From CALECP01 sp964389925 (GTDB taxonomy: Bacteria > Chloroflexota > Anaerolineae > Promineifilales > Promineifilaceae), in NCBI GenBank assembly GCA_964389925.1, contig CAYMGE010000005.1, positions 1 through 64,000 on the forward strand: 64,000 bases of DNA. The letters run 5' to 3'. The notes below the pieces were generated by a model that saw only the letters and a program-made list of their open reading frames with translations, did not search any database and was not told where the DNA came from. A program made the translations under genes and the position numbers. Positions within the stretch are counted from its first letter, which is position 1. Every line of letters starts with the position of its first letter. Shown here one piece after another: positions 62,237-64,000 of the stretch.

Positions 62237-63469
62237 ATGGAGATACTAGGCGGACCTATTTTTGGCGTTGCAGGGGCTGGCGAGTCGCATGGCCCTGCCG
62301 TGACTACGATTGTGTTTGGGTGCCCAGCGGGGTTGCGGCTGGCGCGAGAAGATGTGCAACCGTTTTTGGATCGGCGGCGACCCGGTGGCAACCGACATGG
62401 CACACCGCGCAACGAGAAAGACAAAGTTATCTTTCTCTCTGGCATCTACCAAGATGACCATGAAGCACTGACAACTGGAACAACTTTAACGGCAACTGTT
62501 GGGACAACTTCATTCGAGACAAATGGCTATGAAGTCGGGTATACGACGGGAGAGCCAATCAGCGCAATTGTGTTGTCCACCTCGAAGAAGTCACGTCATT
62601 ATGAGCAATTTATAGGCGAAAAAGGGGAGGTTCGCCCAGGACACACTGATTTGGTGAAATATCGCAAATCACGGGGGTTTGTCGATGTGCGTGGTGGAGG
62701 GCGGTCAAGCTATCGGTCAGCAATTTCAGACGTGATCGGGGGAGCAATTGCGCGGATTTATTTGCGCGAGATGTTTGGGACGGTGATTTTATCGTCGATT
62801 CGACAAGTCGGAGCGTTGCGGACAGAGCGCAGTTTGGCAGAGGTCGTCAATCAGTATGTGATTGAGAATGGGACGATGACAATTCCACAGGAGGTGATTG
62901 CGGGATGGCAAGCGGGATTGAATTCGGCCGAAATCCACACCCTAGACCCAGATTTTGCCCAATCTGCCGGTGAACTCATCAAAAAAACGCGCATCGTAGG
63001 CGATAGCATCGGCGCACAGGTCGAAGTTGTCGCCGTTAACGTCCCCGCATTTGTCGGCGATCCCATGTATCGCAGCTTGAAATTAGAGATGATGGGCGTT
63101 TTAGGTGGCCTAAACGCCGTACAATCGTGTGAAATAGGCGATGGCATTGACGTGATTACGCGGCGGGGCAGCGAAAACAATGATCCAATCCGTGCTACAA
63201 ACTATCTCAGCAATAGTCATGGCGGCATGATTGGTGGCGTTACAACGGGAATGCCTTTGACAGCACGAGTTGGGTTTAAGCCAACTTCGACCATTTTGCA
63301 CAAACAGCAATCGGTGCGGAAGAATTTGGAAGAGATCGATTTTGAGCTGAAGAAAGGTCGTCATGATCCCTGTGTCGGGGTGCGGGCGGGGGTCACGTTA
63401 GAATCGCGGCTAGCCGTTGTTTTGATGAATGCGACGCTGATGCAACAGGCTCAATATGTGCAAACTTAG
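62237..63469 (+). CDS. aroC: Chorismate synthase
   Basis: 410 residues, slightly longer than many. GVAGAGESHGPAVTTIVFGC is the N-terminal signature with its conserved His. RRRPGGNRHGTPRNEKDKV and RPGHTDLVKYRKSRGFVDVRGGGRSSYR (read in parts) are FMN/EPSP-binding. SNSHGGMIGGVTTGMPL and GRHDPCVGVRAGV are the later signatures. It makes chorismate from EPSP. It starts 1 bp after the nuclease-like gene and should be translationally coupled to it. A strong skew flip is centred on the palindrome at 62924. Confidence 0.96.
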   Translation: MEILGGPIFGVAGAGESHGPAVTTIVFGCPAGLRLAREDVQPFLDRRRPGGNRHGTPRNEKDKVIFLSGIYQDDHEALTTGTTLTATVGTTSFETNGYEVGYTTGEPISAIVLSTSKKSRHYEQFIGEKGEVRPGHTDLVKYRKSRGFVDVRGGGRSSYRSAISDVIGGAIARIYLREMFGTVILSSIRQVGALRTERSLAEVVNQYVIENGTMTIPQEVIAGWQAGLNSAEIHTLDPDFAQSAGELIKKTRIVGDSIGAQVEVVAVNVPAFVGDPMYRSLKLEMMGVLGGLNAVQSCEIGDGIDVITRRGSENNDPIRATNYLSNSHGGMIGGVTTGMPLTARVGFKPTSTILHKQQSVRKNLEEIDFELKKGRHDPCVGVRAGVTLESRLAVVLMNATLMQQAQYVQT

Positions 63470-63687
63470 TCTCGCACAATGCCCATTTCATCTAGCTGGT
63501 CTGTGATTTCATGACCATCGCTCGTGCGGGTCAACCGCCACGTGTACATATCAAAGGTGAACGGCTCAACATCACCATCGTCAAAGGCGAGTTCGCCAAC
63601 GAGGTTGGTTGCATCTTTGCCACGTAAGCGGAGAGAGGCGTTGTGCCAGCGACACCAGAGGATAAGTGGTTTTCGACTTTTTCGCAT
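63466..63687 (-). CDS. Small conserved-looking protein, function unknown
   Basis: 73 residues, starting RKSRKPLILWCRWHNASLRL and ending with an acidic part. It has one basic N-terminal segment, a Trp/Cys-rich core and no membrane helix. Its stop overlaps that of the convergent aroC by 4 bp. A perfect TATAAT box 6 nt before the ATG supports its reality despite the small size. Confidence 0.6.
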   Translation of the reverse strand: MRKSRKPLILWCRWHNASLRLRGKDATNLVGELAFDDGDVEPFTFDMYTWRLTRTSDGHEITDQLDEMGIVRD

Positions 63688-63693
63688 CGGCCG

Positions 63694-63699
63694 ATTATA
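63694..63699 (-). promoter_or_regulatory. -10 box TATAAT, 6 nt before the ATG of the small gene
   Basis: On the minus strand TATAAT is followed by CGGCCG and ATG. The spacer between the -10 box and the start codon is the core of a TCGGCCGA palindrome (63687-63694). Confidence 0.6.
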
Positions 63700-63735
63700 G
63701 CAGAATTAAATGCAAATTTGATACGGTTGAGCGCG

Positions 63736-64000
63736 ATGCAAACGCAAAGCAACCAACGAATCACCATTCCGAAAATTGTTCGTTATCAAGCTGAGTCGGC
63801 AGGCTCAACTCCTTCACCCACCCTACGCTTTCTCACTCTAAATATCGCACATGGGCGCAGCAATGGCCTGCACCAAGCATTGCAAAAAAACGAGCAGCTC
63901 GCCAGCAATTTAGATGACATCGCCACATTGTTAGCGGCCGAAAAAATCGACGTGGCGGCTCTCCAAGAAGCCGACATAGAGGCCGTCTGGAGCGGAGAGC
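63736..64000 (+). CDS. Endonuclease/exonuclease/phosphatase family protein, N-terminal part
   Basis: 88 residues are visible before the window edge cuts the gene. RFLTLNIAHGRSNGLH carries the conserved Asn of the EEP fold, and DDIATLLAAEKIDVAALQEAD carries the catalytic Glu (LQE). The family includes AP endonucleases, DNases and lipid phosphatases; the group cannot be decided from this part. The ATG at 63736 is the first in the frame. Confidence 0.75.
   Translation, partial: MQTQSNQRITIPKIVRYQAESAGSTPSPTLRFLTLNIAHGRSNGLHQALQKNEQLASNLDDIATLLAAEKIDVAALQEADIEAVWSGE

Larger units (their letters stand above)
1463..63694. repeat. Highly iterated palindrome TCGGCCGA (about 69 dispersed copies)
   Basis: Exact octamers were read at (5' base) 1463, 2000, 2795, 4223, 4722, 6665, 7117, 7821, 8393, 9421, 10804, 11362, 11996, 12365, 12473, 12939, 14305, 15427, 16378, 16776, 17893, 18385, 18409, 18496, 18944, 19974, 20798, 23216, 23771, 24325, 24956, 25141, 26147, 26324, 27187, 28148, 28945, 29494, 29734, 30834, 31797, 31926, 33165, 34474, 34490, 37557, 38901, 40361, 41492, 42687, 44702, 48998, 50156, 52082, 53997, 54469, 55232, 57438, 57448, 57528, 57639, 58068, 59058, 59897, 60720, 61420, 62224, 62924 and 63687. 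About one is expected by chance in 64 kb. Copies lie in all three frames (often read Ser-Ala-Glu/Asp, Gly-Arg or Arg-Pro) and also in intergenic DNA (28148). The core CGGCCG is further enriched with other flanks. The count is by eye, so a few may be missed. Confidence 0.93.

Noticed and set aside
1463..63694. Explaining the octamer and flip by Ser-Ala-Glu codon usage alone
   Set aside because: Copies occur in all frames, in minus-strand genes and in intergenic DNA. The flip extends tens of bases on each side with opposite sign.

Overview
The window reads as chromosome of a free-living bacterium, most likely a member of the Chloroflexota (Anaerolineae/Caldilineae-like). This is an inference. 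It rests on many lipoproteins and membrane proteins with Thr-Pro linkers, a giant SdrD_B-type surface protein with a simple C-terminal membrane anchor, cupredoxin fusions, a caspase-like protease, many apparently leaderless genes and a coding style of about half GC. No rRNA, tRNA, CRISPR array, prophage or complete insertion sequence was seen.

Layout. 1-3.5 kb: a broken GMC oxidoreductase, then an organosulfonate module (HpsN-type dehydrogenase and the two ComDE-type sulfopyruvate decarboxylase subunits). 3.8-7.9 kb: MerA/Lpd-like disulfide reductase, orphan YnjB-type binding protein, MutY. 7.9-13.2 kb: caspase-like protease coupled to a lipoprotein, fumarase C, and a membrane protein with two cupredoxin domains. 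13.3-20.9 kb: RNase III, RmlD-like SDR, TPR protein, SpoU methyltransferase, RlmN, a response regulator with a degenerate receiver, EamA transporter, aminotransferase. 20.9-22.9 kb: a ChlI/ChlD chelatase locus split at an A10 slippery run. 23-28 kb: a tight run of GDPD, isochorismatase, metallophosphoesterase, two mini membrane proteins, SurA-like lipoprotein and RsmI. 28-31.4 kb: methyltransferase, Pgi, stand-alone CBM48 protein. 31.7-39.5 kb: lipoprotein, Na/Ca exchanger, dead M50-like protein, Kef antiporter, NarL-type two-component pair, MauG-like cytochrome with a YtkA/FixH-like lipoprotein. 39.6-43.2 kb: a 1204-residue NYN protein with eight winged-helix domains (MARF1-like). 44-53 kb: beta-hydroxyacid dehydrogenase and the 2613-residue surface protein. 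53.4-57.8 kb: bS21, CCA-type nucleotidyltransferase, GT87-like protein, PhoU, MBL hydrolase. 57.8-63.5 kb: dispersed shikimate genes aroQ, aroK, aroE and aroC, interleaved with a hydrolase, a DinB-like protein and a nuclease-like protein ending in a tandem 9-residue repeat. The right edge cuts an endonuclease/exonuclease/phosphatase gene.

The most striking signal is not a gene. The 8-bp palindrome TCGGCCGA occurs about 69 times by my count, where about one copy is expected by chance. At many copies the local GC skew flips: the top strand is G-rich and C-poor just 5' of the site and C-rich, G-poor just 3' of it, whichever strand is coding. This resembles cyanobacterial HIP1 as an iterated palindrome. 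The strand-symmetric flip suggests that a DNA-processing event is centred on the site.

A second genome-scale theme is leaderless expression. In at least seven genes a TANNNT-like -10 box sits 6-7 nt before the start codon, including an overlapping divergent pair in the 23-bp aroE/nuclease gap.
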